Shown: positions 1-7,359, numbered from the stretch's first letter. The stretch: DNA of 64,000 bases from an uncultured Bacteroidota bacterium (GCA_903905065.1 CAIVEW010000095.1:62001-126000); one strand, 5' to 3'. Program-made: numbers and translations. The notes: generated by a model from the sequence alone, not told the origin.

Positions 1-2
1 AA

Positions 3-86
3 CACGGCAACCCAAAAGCACCGGAGTTCCATTGGGACGATGTTTTTAGTGATGTGAAGGCCTGGATCAAAAAATCAAACCTCTGA
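3..86 (+). CDS. 3' end of an unidentified gene (partial)
   Basis: An open frame enters from the left edge and ends at a TGA, giving the last 27 residues of a protein (ending DVKAWIKKSNL). It is too short to assign a family. It converges on the ftcD gene, with only 5 bp between the two stop codons, which is typical of a real tail-to-tail gene pair. It is below the length limit of the ORF track. Confidence 0.4.
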   Translation, partial: HGNPKAPEFHWDDVFSDVKAWIKKSNL

Positions 87-91
87 GCGGG

Positions 92-1777
92 CTACTTCAT
101 AGACCCCAGCACAATATTCCACACTTCCTGTTCCTTTGCATCTGCTGCGGCATTGATTTCTTCGGCTTGTGCAATGAGCGGTTTTACTTCGGGATGCTCT
201 TTCAGGTCTTGGGCGTTTATTTTCACGTTGAGATAACAGCCCTTTACTGCGGCGCGGGCACACAACGCACCAACACCTGCGTCGCTCACACTGTTTGGAT
301 TGCCTTTAGCAGCCATTTCTCTTGTCAGCTCAAAACATTCAAAAGCAAGCTGCATTGTGCGGAAGGGCACTTTTATGGCATAAATCGTGGCTGCCTGTAT
401 CGCCGCCTTACGGGTTGCTTTTTCCGCCTCATCGCTCTTTGGCAATCCGAATGCCTCCATGATACCATTGAATGCTCGCGTGTCCTCATCTACCAGGAAC
501 AACAGCTCTTTTATCAACGCCTGGCCTTTATCTGCTTGGTTGGAGAACTCTTCCCAGCGATCGTCCCAGCCGGCCTTATGCGACGACAAGTTCGCAACCA
601 TAGTGCCCAACGAAGCACTCAGAACAGCACAGTATGCAGCGATAGACCCGCCACCTGGAGCCGGCGATTCACTTGCGGTCTCCTGAGCAAAACCGGTGAC
701 GGTCATGTCCACCAGTTTCTTTTTGGTGGTATCCTGCATACAGTATTCTATTATCTTCTTTTGCGGGTCGAAGGGAGACAATTCGTCAAGGCCCATTGAC
801 ATTACGGCTATTCTTATCAGTTCCGAGTCACTTACGCCGGTGCTGCGCTGCTGCTTGCGAAGGAAATACCTCCCAGCCTCCAGCATTGCCTGAAGCGGCA
901 CCAGGCCTACAAGTTCGCTGCCAGTGGCTCTCATGCCTCTGGCCGCGGCGCGTTCAGCGGCAGTATCAAATACTACGTGCAGCGGCGTGGTGTGCATATT
1001 GGTGAGGTTGATAGATATTTGGGCAACGCCGTATTCTTCTATAAACCAGCCGATGGCTTTCACATTTTTCAGCAAGCCCGATTCCCAGATCGCTTCACCA
1101 CTTGCGTCCTTTACGATCTTACCGTTTGCATCTTTTTTCTGGCGGCCTTTTTCGCGTATGTCAAAAGCCACCGCGTTGGCGCGACGGGTAGAGGTAGTAT
1201 TGAGGTTCACATTATAGGCGATAAGGAAGTCGCGCACGCCTATTACCGTAGCCCCGCTGCGTTCATTGAATGTGTGTCCGTAATCCGGCTTCCACTCTGG
1301 CTTTAATATTTTCGCTGCAAATCCTTCGTACTCACCGCTGCGAATATCTGCCAGGTTTTTCCGGTACGGTTCAGATGCTGCGTATTCGTAGAGATATGTG
1401 GGGATGTTCAGTTCCTCACCAACTCTTTTCGCTAGTTTTTTTGCAAACGCTACAGTCTCCTCAGCGGTGATCCCTGATATAGGTATAAGCGGGCAAACGT
1501 CGGTAGCGCCCATGCGTGGATGCTCACCGGTATGGGTACGCATATCTATATGGTGCGCGGCCATTTTTATGGCCTGGAAAGCAGCCTCGATAACATCATG
1601 AGGATTACCTACAAAAGTCACTACAGTACGATTGGTAGCCTTGCCCGGGTCAACATCAAGTAATCTCACTCCTTCTATCTTTTCTATCTCATCTGTGATG
1701 TGCTTGATGGTGGCCATATTGCGCCCTTCGCTGAAGTTAGGCACGCATTCTATGATAGCATTCGTAAAATCTTTCAT
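92..1777 (-). CDS. ftcD: Bifunctional glutamate formimidoyltransferase / formimidoyltetrahydrofolate cyclodeaminase
   Basis: Transfers the formimino group of formiminoglutamate (from histidine breakdown) to tetrahydrofolate and then deaminates it to methenyl-THF; cytoplasmic. The N-terminal formiminotransferase part shows IECVPNFSEGRN, DPGKATNRTVV and HTGEHPRMGATDVCP. The cyclodeaminase part begins at about residue 350 with the SPAPGGGSIAAYCAVLSASL segment. At 561 residues it fits the fused, animal-like two-domain form (about 540). I start at MKDFTN rather than the longer ORF start, because the extra 16 residues look non-coding and contain a TATTTTTG promoter-like box. No hut genes are adjacent in the window, so it stands apart from the rest of the histidine pathway. 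Confidence 0.93.
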   Translation of the reverse strand: MKDFTNAIIECVPNFSEGRNMATIKHITDEIEKIEGVRLLDVDPGKATNRTVVTFVGNPHDVIEAAFQAIKMAAHHIDMRTHTGEHPRMGATDVCPLIPISGITAEETVAFAKKLAKRVGEELNIPTYLYEYAASEPYRKNLADIRSGEYEGFAAKILKPEWKPDYGHTFNERSGATVIGVRDFLIAYNVNLNTTSTRRANAVAFDIREKGRQKKDANGKIVKDASGEAIWESGLLKNVKAIGWFIEEYGVAQISINLTNMHTTPLHVVFDTAAERAAARGMRATGSELVGLVPLQAMLEAGRYFLRKQQRSTGVSDSELIRIAVMSMGLDELSPFDPQKKIIEYCMQDTTKKKLVDMTVTGFAQETASESPAPGGGSIAAYCAVLSASLGTMVANLSSHKAGWDDRWEEFSNQADKGQALIKELLFLVDEDTRAFNGIMEAFGLPKSDEAEKATRKAAIQAATIYAIKVPFRTMQLAFECFELTREMAAKGNPNSVSDAGVGALCARAAVKGCYLNVKINAQDLKEHPEVKPLIAQAEEINAAADAKEQEVWNIVLGSMK

Positions 1778-1795
1778 TTCGTTGTTTTGAGGCTG

Positions 1796-1803
1796 CAAAA
1801 ATA
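1796..1803 (-). promoter_or_regulatory. -7 box of the Bacteroidota type (TATTTTTG) for ftcD
   Basis: Read on the minus strand the site is TATTTTTG, an exact TAnnTTTG match, about 20 nt ahead of the chosen ATG. No clear TTG element lies 19-21 nt upstream, so this is a half-match. It helps fix the ftcD start, because it lies inside the longer ORF. Confidence 0.4.
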
Positions 1804-1895
1804 AACTAAGTGAATTGGTTTTCACTGCATCGCTGCCTAGATTTTAATGTTCTAAAACTTATAAAAATGAGGAATATAGTCTCCAGATACTGGAT

Positions 1896-2198
1896 CTATC
1901 TCGCAACTTTTTTAGTGTCCTGCTGAGGATTCCAGAAATTCAAAAGGATAATTTCTTTTTTCAACGGCTTGTATTGGTAAATAAGTATGACTTTTTTATG
2001 AAGAATTGTTTTGCGAATATTCATTTTTTTGCTTTGCTTGCTGCCAATACGTGGCTAAAGCAATAACATGTTCAGCTTCTCATCTACCCGGGTCATAAAC
2101 TTTTCAATCTCTTTGTCAGTCCAGTTCTCTTGCAAGTACGAAATAATATCCACGTAATCCCGTAGAGCTCCAGGCGACCAAATTATTTTTTGAACCAT
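1896..2198 (-). pseudogene. ParE/RelE-like toxin gene interrupted by an in-frame amber codon
   Basis: The frame starts at an ATG overlapping the last 16 bp of the upstream antitoxin gene and reads MVQKIIWSPGALRDYVDII and on to codon 47, where TAG (plus-strand 2055-2057) stops it. The same frame then stays open for 52 more codons, giving PRIGSKQSKKMNIRKTIL and IYQYKPLKKEIILLNFW, to a TAG at 1896. The 100-residue total and the order of motifs (W-S-P near the start, Y-L-x-E-N-W, then R-K and a C-terminal basic strand followed by F-W-N) fit ParE/RelE toxins of Bacteroidota. One CAG-to-TAG change would explain the break. Neither half reaches the ORF-track limit. Readthrough or sequencing error cannot be excluded, but a disabled toxin is the simplest reading. 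Confidence 0.75.
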
Positions 2199-2419
2199 TG
2201 AGGATACATTTTCTTCACTTCTTCGTGCGGTATTCCTTTCCCGTCATCGATTTCTTTGATAGCTTTTTTTACAGATAGCTGCACTTCTCTGGGTAAGGCA
2301 TTCCACCAATCGTCATCTTGTTTCTTTTCGAGAATGCGCTCAACAATGAGAAGAGCTTTTTTGTCCGCGTGATCAACGTAATCCTTTACCCTTTTCCGCA
2401 AAACATCTGTGGTAACCAT
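2183..2419 (-). CDS. Antitoxin of a ParE/RelE-type toxin-antitoxin pair
   Basis: A 78-residue acidic/basic helical protein (VTTDVLRKRVKDYVDHADKK..., ending PHEEVKKMYPQWFKK). The size, the D-DWW-N-LP segment and the C-terminal EE-V-K-x-Y-x-x-W are typical of small antitoxins paired with ParE-like toxins in Bacteroidota. Its 3' end overlaps the toxin frame by 16 bp, the usual coupled arrangement. It would bind and neutralise the toxin and repress the operon. Here the toxin frame has an amber stop, so the antitoxin may be an orphan remnant or may protect against related toxins (inference). Confidence 0.75.
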   Translation of the reverse strand: MVTTDVLRKRVKDYVDHADKKALLIVERILEKKQDDDWWNALPREVQLSVKKAIKEIDDGKGIPHEEVKKMYPQWFKK

Positions 2420-2442
2420 GGCTGTCCTTTTTACGAAATTAC

Positions 2443-2452
2443 CAAAATTTTG
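2443..2452. promoter_or_regulatory. Candidate antitoxin operator palindrome
   Basis: CAAAATTTTG is a perfect 10-bp palindrome 24 bp upstream of the antitoxin ATG and next to a TAATTTCG box. Antitoxins of this class usually repress by binding such palindromes. The site is short and AT-rich, so chance is a real alternative. Confidence 0.25.
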
Positions 2453-2473
2453 AAAAATACTTTTACTGTTGTT

Positions 2474-4246
2474 TTACTGCTTCTTTGCCCATTCGGCCAT
2501 CTTTTCATGTAGTATTTCCAGCGGCACACAGCCGTCTTTCAGCACTTCGTCATGAAAAGAGGCAATATTGAACTTTGCGCCGAGTTGCTCCGTATATGTT
2601 TTGCGCTCAGCACTGATCGCCATCTGGCCTATTTTGTAGGAGAGGGCCTGCCCGGGAATAGCCATGTACCGCTCTATTTCGGTTGTTGCTTCACGCTCGG
2701 AGATCAGCTCATGGTCCATCATGTACTTTATGGCGTCTTCACGGCTCATTCCTTTGTAATGCAGGCCAATATCTACTACCAGCCTAATAGCGCGGTGTAT
2801 ACCGTCGCTCAGGTGACCGAAATATTGATACGGATCATTGTACACGCCAAGGTCTTTTCCTAACGTTTCACAATAATGCGCCCAGCCCTCACCATAGGCA
2901 CCATACCATATAAACTTCCTGAATGCCGGCAGGTTTTTGTTTTCCTGCTGCAGCGATATCTGGTAATGATGGCCCGGAATGGCTTCATGAAGGAACAGTG
3001 TGGTCATCCCTACGCAATTAAATTTCTTTGGGTCCAGTATCGGCACGTAAAATATGCCCGGGCGAGAACCGTCTTCCGAGCCTTGGTTATATTCAGCGCT
3101 GGCAGATGCGGCACGGAATGCTTCTGTTTGCCTGATGGTGAATTGTGTTTTCGGCGTGTTATTAAATAGCTTTTTTAGTTGCGGGTCTTCCTGTTTCTTT
3201 ATGCCCCAGAAGCTGTCTATGACCTGCTTGTTTGTGGTGAATGGAAAGAATTTCTTGTCTTCGCCCAGGTATTTAAAAAACGCGTGCAGGTCTCCCTTAA
3301 AACCAGTCTCGTCTTTTACTTTGTTCATTTCGCCCTCTATCCTCGCCACTTCCCGCTGACCTATGCTGTATATGCTATCCGGTGAAAGGTCGGTAGTCGT
3401 CCAGTATCGGATACAGTATTTGTAGTAGTCTGCGCCATTGGGAATGTCCTTTAGCCCGCTTGTGGCCCGGGCCTTGGGCAGGTACTCCTTCTCAAAAAAC
3501 TCGTGGAGTTTTGCATACGTGGGATTCACAATATTTTCTACAGCCTGCTTGTAAGCGGCGGTAAGTCTTTGTTTGTCTGCGGCAGGAAAACTGTCCGGCA
3601 TTGTCTTAATGGGGCCGTAAAATATACTCGCCGTGTCATTCGTCACGATCACATCCTGCAACTGCGGGAGCATTTTTACAACAAGGGCACGAGGCAGCAC
3701 CCAGCCTGCAGCTATGCCTTTGCGCATGTCATAGATCGCAGTGTCCGCCCATGATGGAAATACCGATAAACGCTTCAGCCAGTTGTCATAATCTTTCACC
3801 GTCTTGAATGGCTGATTCCCGCTTCCGGATCCAAGTTGTGGCATGTCCAACGTGAAGGACCAAAATTGGTTCATCGGCAAATAATGTGTCGGGTATTTTA
3901 ACCCCTCCAGCCCCATTTGCATTTCATATTTCAGCAGCCGATAACTGGTAAAATCATTTTTGTCAAGGCTGCTGCTGTCTATTTTGCTGAGGTCGTCAAG
4001 ATACTTTTTATACCACTTGCCAAGGCTATCCCTAAAGCTTTCAGAGATAGTTATAGTGAGTCGGTCGTTGTAGCGGTTATCACCGTTAGAAGTAGCCTCA
4101 GTGGGAAACAATTGCATACGTTCCTGCCAGTAATTGTCAAGCATTGTTGCGAGCCGCCTGCTACCATTTTCGCTGTTTTCGGAAGTCTTGTTTTTGCATC
4201 CAGATATTAGTGACACAAAAGCTAGAACAACAAGTAATTTTTTCAT
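2474..4246 (-). CDS. DUF885-family lipoprotein, probable zinc peptidase-like enzyme
   Basis: 590 residues with a lipoprotein signal (MKKLLVVLAFVSLISGCKNK; lipobox S-G-C), so it is probably anchored in an envelope membrane. The DUF885 region fills most of the protein and holds the HEAIPGH motif at about residues 420-426, a metal-binding signature with distant similarity to M32-like carboxypeptidases. The substrate is unknown. It is divergent from brxA and lies just downstream of the TA pair. The full length suggests an intact gene. Confidence 0.85.
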   Translation of the reverse strand: MKKLLVVLAFVSLISGCKNKTSENSENGSRRLATMLDNYWQERMQLFPTEATSNGDNRYNDRLTITISESFRDSLGKWYKKYLDDLSKIDSSSLDKNDFTSYRLLKYEMQMGLEGLKYPTHYLPMNQFWSFTLDMPQLGSGSGNQPFKTVKDYDNWLKRLSVFPSWADTAIYDMRKGIAAGWVLPRALVVKMLPQLQDVIVTNDTASIFYGPIKTMPDSFPAADKQRLTAAYKQAVENIVNPTYAKLHEFFEKEYLPKARATSGLKDIPNGADYYKYCIRYWTTTDLSPDSIYSIGQREVARIEGEMNKVKDETGFKGDLHAFFKYLGEDKKFFPFTTNKQVIDSFWGIKKQEDPQLKKLFNNTPKTQFTIRQTEAFRAASASAEYNQGSEDGSRPGIFYVPILDPKKFNCVGMTTLFLHEAIPGHHYQISLQQENKNLPAFRKFIWYGAYGEGWAHYCETLGKDLGVYNDPYQYFGHLSDGIHRAIRLVVDIGLHYKGMSREDAIKYMMDHELISEREATTEIERYMAIPGQALSYKIGQMAISAERKTYTEQLGAKFNIASFHDEVLKDGCVPLEILHEKMAEWAKKQ

Positions 4247-4413
4247 GATCTTTTTTGGAGAAAATTGGTTGAGTAAATAAAAGTAATTGTTTGGACGCGT
4301 TTTTCACGCTCATAGGGTTAGAAAAGTAAATTTTCAGGGTAATTATTGCTAAAAGTTTATCAATAATTGATTTTAACTATTGCCGTATTAATGTGGGAAA
4401 TAATAACTTACCG

Positions 4414-4421
4414 TAACTTTG
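4414..4421 (+). promoter_or_regulatory. -7 box TAACTTTG upstream of the bacilliredoxin gene
   Basis: Exact TAnnTTTG match 20 nt before the ATG at 4442. It supports that start and not the longer ORF start at 4367, which lies upstream of the box. No good TTG element is seen at the right distance. Confidence 0.45.
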
Positions 4422-4441
4422 AGGTACAAAAACTAAAGAAG

Positions 4442-4855
4442 ATGTATCCCGAACAAATAGTCGCTCCGATGAAGGCTGAACTTACCAGCCATGGTTTTAA
4501 AGAATTGCTTTCCCCCTCAGATGTGGATACAGCTCTAAAACAGCAAGGCACCACATTGCTAATGATAAATAGTGTTTGTGGCTGTTCAGCCGGGACCGCG
4601 CGCCCGGGCGTAATTATGGCGGTGCAGAATGCAGCAAAAAAACCTAACCTGCTGGCCACAAGCTTTGCGGGCTATGATGTTGATGCAGTTAAACAGGCGC
4701 GTACTTACCTGCTTCCTTATCCGCCATCTTCGCCCTCTATAGTTTTGCTTAAAGATGGCAAGGTAGTGCACATGATAGAGCGCCACAACATAGAAGGCCG
4801 CCCTGCGCAAATGATAGCCGCCAATCTTATGCAAGCGTTTGAAACGTATTGTTAA
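4442..4855 (+). CDS. Bacilliredoxin, BrxA/BrxB (YphP/YqiW) family
   Basis: 137 residues from MYPEQIVAPMKAEL, the conserved start of this family. The redox motif CGC lies at residues 46-48 (SVCGCSAGTARPG), as in BrxA/BrxB, which remove bacillithiol from S-bacillithiolated proteins. The C-terminal DGKVVHMIERHNIEG is also family-typical. The track ORF begins 25 codons earlier, but that stretch has no resemblance to the family and contains the promoter box. A bacillithiol biosynthesis gene (bshB1) lies about 5 kb away, which makes this role coherent in this organism. A hairpin terminator follows. Confidence 0.9.
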   Translation: MYPEQIVAPMKAELTSHGFKELLSPSDVDTALKQQGTTLLMINSVCGCSAGTARPGVIMAVQNAAKKPNLLATSFAGYDVDAVKQARTYLLPYPPSSPSIVLLKDGKVVHMIERHNIEGRPAQMIAANLMQAFETYC

Positions 4856-4857
4856 CT

Positions 4858-4985
4858 AGTCGTAAGTCATAAGTCCGGATGTAATACAGTTAGTTCGGAA
4901 AATACTCTAAGTAACGTCCCGGTTGCCATGGTAACCGGGATTTTTGTGTACATACTTGCCACTTTGGGACTCACGACTTACTACT
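4858..4985. repeat. Imperfect inverted repeat of the AAGTCGT family
   Basis: AGTCGTAAGTCATAAGTCC (4858-4876) and the reverse complement of 4967-4985 (AGTAGTAAGTCGTGAGTCC) match at 16 of 19 positions. The left copy starts 2 bp after the brxA stop codon. The arms enclose about 90 bp, including a terminator hairpin. The same word, AGTCGTAAGTCGTAAGTC, flanks the four-helix-bundle cassette at 20.5-20.9 kb, so this may be an empty or minimal member of the same family. Confidence 0.5.
4917..4945 (+). terminator. Intrinsic terminator after brxA
   Basis: CCCGGTTGC / GTAACCGGG forms a 9-bp stem (one G-T pair) with a CATG loop, followed by TTTTT. It lies 62 bp past the bacilliredoxin stop codon. Confidence 0.7.
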
Positions 4986-5041
4986 TAACTAACCTGCTGG
5001 CACAATGTTTATTACTCATTAATAGAACAAAAAACTATTTT

Positions 5042-5197
5042 ATGAGATCACTATTGTATGTCATCGCGATCATCCTGATCATCGGCTGGGTACTAGGAGC
5101 ATTTGTATATAGCGCAGGCTCAATAATACACGTATTATTGGTGTTGGCCATTATATCGCTGTTGCTTGGATTTATCAGGAGAGGGACTGTTGATTAA
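5042..5197 (+). CDS. Small lmo0937/DUF5670-family membrane protein
   Basis: 51 residues from MRSLLYVIAIILIIGWVLGAF, two hydrophobic segments with a short turn (YSAGSIIH) and a basic end (RRGTVD). Proteins of this size and pattern (lmo0937 family) are common in Bacteroidota; their role is not established. I use the internal ATG at 5042, because the 38 residues before it in the track ORF run over the brxA terminator and the inverted repeat. A very strong hairpin terminator follows directly. Confidence 0.8.
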   Translation: MRSLLYVIAIILIIGWVLGAFVYSAGSIIHVLLVLAIISLLLGFIRRGTVD

Positions 5198-5222
5198 TGT
5201 TCGGGAACATTCATCATATTCT

Positions 5223-5261
5223 TTATTAAGGAAGCCAGGCATTGTCTGGCTTCCTTAATAA
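5223..5261. terminator. Bidirectional terminator between two convergent genes
   Basis: A perfect 16-bp stem (core AAGGAAGCCAG / CTGGCTTCCTT) with a 7-nt loop GCATTGT. It lies 25 bp after the DUF5670 gene and 15 bp before the end of the opposing response regulator gene, so it probably serves both. Confidence 0.8.
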
Positions 5262-5275
5262 TACATTTATCCAAT

Positions 5276-5629
5276 TCAGAAACCTGAAAATTGTTTATCA
5301 AGATCAGCCATGCCTATCGGCTTCTCTATCACCCGGTATTTCGCATTTGCCGGCATCTCCGGCAACGAAGGGTGGAAAGCACTGATCAAAACTATATAGG
5401 TGTTGGGGTAACTTGCAGCATACGAAGGTGCATTCTGCCAGCCTGTTCCATCGGGTAAGTTATTGTCAAGGAAAAGTATATCCGGCCGATGGCTGCTTAA
5501 TTGAACCCCTCCATCTTTAAGTGTGTGGGATATGATCACTTCATAACTCTTACGCAAAAAATATTCTTTCAATAAAAGGCAAAGATCCGTTTCGTCGTCA
5601 ATTATCAAAATCTTTTTACTATCCGGCAT
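5276..5629 (-). CDS. Single-domain response regulator
   Basis: 117 residues, a receiver domain only. The acidic pair is D11-D12 (ILIIDDETD), the phospho-acceptor is D55 (LFLDNNLPDGTGW), the switch Ser is S83 (VLISAF) and the conserved Lys is K103 (VIEKPI). There is no output domain, so it probably relays phosphate or acts by protein contact. No kinase is adjacent; the nearest histidine kinase in the window is at 39.2 kb. A second lone receiver lies 160 bp upstream on the same strand but belongs to a different subfamily. Confidence 0.88.
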   Translation of the reverse strand: MPDSKKILIIDDETDLCLLLKEYFLRKSYEVIISHTLKDGGVQLSSHRPDILFLDNNLPDGTGWQNAPSYAASYPNTYIVLISAFHPSLPEMPANAKYRVIEKPIGMADLDKQFSGF

Positions 5630-5789
5630 AAAACATTCTATTAATAAACATTCTTTGAAGCTCCTAATTTAAAAACTGATATTGAATTTTACAATTTTCA
5701 ATACTCCTGTCATAAAGTTCAGAACGTTGTATATTATCAATCTAAGTGAAGTGCCTAGGTTACTTCAAAAATAATGCCGCCATCAATAT

Positions 5790-6218
5790 CTATCCCGGTA
5801 TGCTGGTGGTATGTATCCAATAGCTCCGCAGGGCCGCCACAGTCTTTATCAAGTTCTCAAAACTATTTGGCTTTGTAATGTAAGAATTAGCACCTAATTC
5901 ATAACAGCGCCTCATTTCCTGCTCATTATTAGTGGTGCTGAAAATGATGACGGGTATTTTCTTTAAGTCTGTATTTTGCTTTATTTCTTTCAGCACTTCA
6001 CGACCATCTTTCTTTGGCATATTCAAATCGAGGAGTATGAACCGCGGCATCTTTGTATTTTTCCCACTCTGGGAAAGTTTGATGAGGTAGTCAACAAGTT
6101 CCACGCCATTTTCTACAAAAAGCAGTTTATCCTTAAAACCGTTTTCGGTAAATGCGGCCTGCAGCAGGAAACGGTCATCGGCATCATCTTCGGCAATTAA
6201 AATCGATATTTCCTCCAT
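5790..6218 (-). CDS. Single-domain response regulator, Rcp1-like
   Basis: 142 residues in one receiver domain: acidic residues in ILIAEDDADD, phospho-acceptor D64 (FILLDLNMPKKDGREVL), switch residues in FSTT and K116 (YITKPNSF). The long loop before the acceptor Asp and the LNMPKKDGREVL block are typical of Rcp1-like regulators that partner phytochrome-type or hybrid kinases. No partner kinase is in the neighbourhood, so the input is unknown. It is separated by 160 bp from the next receiver gene, so one operon is possible but not shown. Confidence 0.88.
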   Translation of the reverse strand: MEEISILIAEDDADDRFLLQAAFTENGFKDKLLFVENGVELVDYLIKLSQSGKNTKMPRFILLDLNMPKKDGREVLKEIKQNTDLKKIPVIIFSTTNNEQEMRRCYELGANSYITKPNSFENLIKTVAALRSYWIHTTSIPG

Positions 6219-6352
6219 CTGAGCAATTGGTCAATAAAGGTATGGAAAAAAAAATTTAGAGGGGTTTAGGGGTGGCGATTCCGCTTATTGTTTCTTTACG
6301 GGGTTAGAGTGGCATAATCTTTAAGGATGCTAAACGATAAAACAAAAACATT

Positions 6353-6544
6353 ATGAACAGCCAGAATCAATCAAATAAAACAAGTGGAGAGTCGCACAAA
6401 CATGGCCTGCCAAAGGTGAAAAAGTTCGAGCAGAAGGAGCCTGTGGCAAGGAATGTTAAAGGTCAGAACGGGGGGCCGGGACAAGTTGCCAGAAAGGCCG
6501 TTGCAAATGTTGCTACCATCGACCAGGAAAGAGACAGAGAGTAG
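6353..6544 (+). CDS. Small hydrophilic protein of unknown function
   Basis: 63 residues (MNSQNQSNKTSGESHKHGLPKVKKFEQ...), rich in Lys, Gln, Asn and Gly, with no hydrophobic core, so it is probably disordered. I do not recognise a family. It is a stand-alone gene with a strong hairpin terminator 40 bp behind it, which argues that it is expressed. It is monocistronic and faces the rpm operon. Confidence 0.55.
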   Translation: MNSQNQSNKTSGESHKHGLPKVKKFEQKEPVARNVKGQNGGPGQVARKAVANVATIDQERDRE

Positions 6545-6583
6545 GATACTTATTTAGCAGGACGACTTAACGTGGCCAAATCA

Positions 6584-6611
6584 ACAGAAGCCACTCAGGA
6601 GTGGCTTCTGT
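6584..6611. terminator. Hairpin terminator between the small protein gene and the rpmG operon
   Basis: ACAGAAGCCACT / AGTGGCTTCTGT is a perfect 12-bp stem with a CAGG loop. It can end transcription from the small gene (plus) and from the rpmB-rpmG-DUF4295 operon (minus). Confidence 0.7.
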
Positions 6612-6662
6612 AATAATAGTATGTTTATAAGTCTAAGGATAGTCTTAGGCTTAAAGGGGCGG

Positions 6663-6836
6663 CTACTTGGTGTTAGCTAAAAAGTCTTTTACTTTTTCTT
6701 TATGTACCATACCTTCCTTAAAGGTATATGCGCCACTTTTAGGGCTGCGGATCGCTTTGATTACTTTAGTGTAATTTTTCGCTTCTGCGGCCTGCTTGGG
6801 GTCTTTCTTTATCGCGGTCTTAGCTACTTTTGCCAT
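6663..6836 (-). CDS. DUF4295 small protein of the rpmB-rpmG operon
   Basis: This 57-residue frame is missing from the ORF track. It reads MAKVAKTAIKKDPKQAAEAK, then YTKVIKAIRSPKSGAYTFKE, and ends KVKDFLANTK. The V-I-K-x-I-R-S-P-K-S-G-A-Y-T-F-K-E core and the ending K-V-K-D-F-L are the hallmark of DUF4295 proteins, which in Bacteroidota follow rpmG. It is small and very basic, which suggests binding to RNA or the ribosome (inference). It starts 23 bp after the rpmG stop codon in the same operon. Confidence 0.88.
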   Translation of the reverse strand: MAKVAKTAIKKDPKQAAEAKNYTKVIKAIRSPKSGAYTFKEGMVHKEKVKDFLANTK

Positions 6837-6859
6837 CGCTCAAATATTTTTAAAAAAGA

Positions 6860-7042
6860 TTATTTAATTTCTTTGTGAACAGTAACACGTTTCAGAATGG
6901 GGTTGTATTTTTTTAACTCCAGGCGCTCCGTGGTGGTTTTTTTATTTTTAGTCGTAATATAACGGCTCGTACCGGGCATGCCGCTGTTTTTATGCTCGGT
7001 GCATTCCATTATTACCTGAACGCGGTTTCCTTTCTTAGCCAT
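6860..7042 (-). CDS. rpmG: 50S ribosomal protein L33
   Basis: 60 residues ([19 protein letters not shown]...) with the R-Y[20 protein letters not shown] core of L33. It has only one cysteine (C14), so it is the zinc-free (C-minus) form. It is in an operon with rpmB upstream (27 bp gap) and DUF4295 downstream, the standard Bacteroidota order. Confidence 0.97.
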   Translation of the reverse strand: MAKKGNRVQVIMECTEHKNSGMPGTSRYITTKNKKTTTERLELKKYNPILKRVTVHKEIK

Positions 7043-7069
7043 TTTTTATTATTTTAATACTTTACTTAA

Positions 7070-7306
7070 TTAGATAGCCACACCCCTGGCACGTAATTCC
7101 TTAACTGTAGTGAGCAATCCGTTCTTATTGATCGTGCGGATAGCATCAGTAGACAATTTTAACGTGATCCAACGGTCTTCCTCAGGAAGAAAGAAGCGCT
7201 TTGTCTGCAGATTGGGCAGAAAACGGCGCTTAGCCTTCTTATTAGAGAATGACACCTTGTGGCCTACTACTGGTTTTCTACCTGTTACCTGACAAACGCG
7301 AGCCAT
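7070..7306 (-). CDS. rpmB: 50S ribosomal protein L28
   Basis: 78 residues: [27 protein letters not shown]-x-P-N-L-Q-like segment ([18 protein letters not shown]) and the C-terminal LRARGVAI. First gene of the rpmB-rpmG-DUF4295 operon, with a good promoter just upstream. Confidence 0.97.
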   Translation of the reverse strand: MARVCQVTGRKPVVGHKVSFSNKKAKRRFLPNLQTKRFFLPEEDRWITLKLSTDAIRTINKNGLLTTVKELRARGVAI

Positions 7307-7327
7307 GATTAATTTTTTTTAGGACTG

Positions 7328-7359
7328 CAAAGGTCTTGATTATTTGTGGAATGGCAAAA
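7328..7359 (-). promoter_or_regulatory. Promoter of the rpmB operon
   Basis: On the minus strand, TTTTG - 19 nt - GACCTTTG. The spacing and the TTTG of both elements match the Bacteroidota sigma-AB promoter (TTTG ... TAnnTTTG) with one substitution (GA for TA). The predicted start site would be about 15 nt before the rpmB ATG. Confidence 0.5.

Noticed and set aside
167-799. 210-codon plus-strand ORF over ftcD
   Set aside because: Antisense shadow of a well-supported conserved gene; composition (many Cys, His, Phe) is not protein-like.
4928-5041. Longer start (38 extra residues) for the DUF5670 protein
   Set aside because: The extension begins inside the brxA terminator hairpin and crosses the inverted repeat; the family starts at MRSLLY.
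6288-6322. TTG ... TAATCTTT as a promoter for the 63-residue protein
   Set aside because: The spacing is too long and the -7 box lacks TTTG, so the match is too weak to report.
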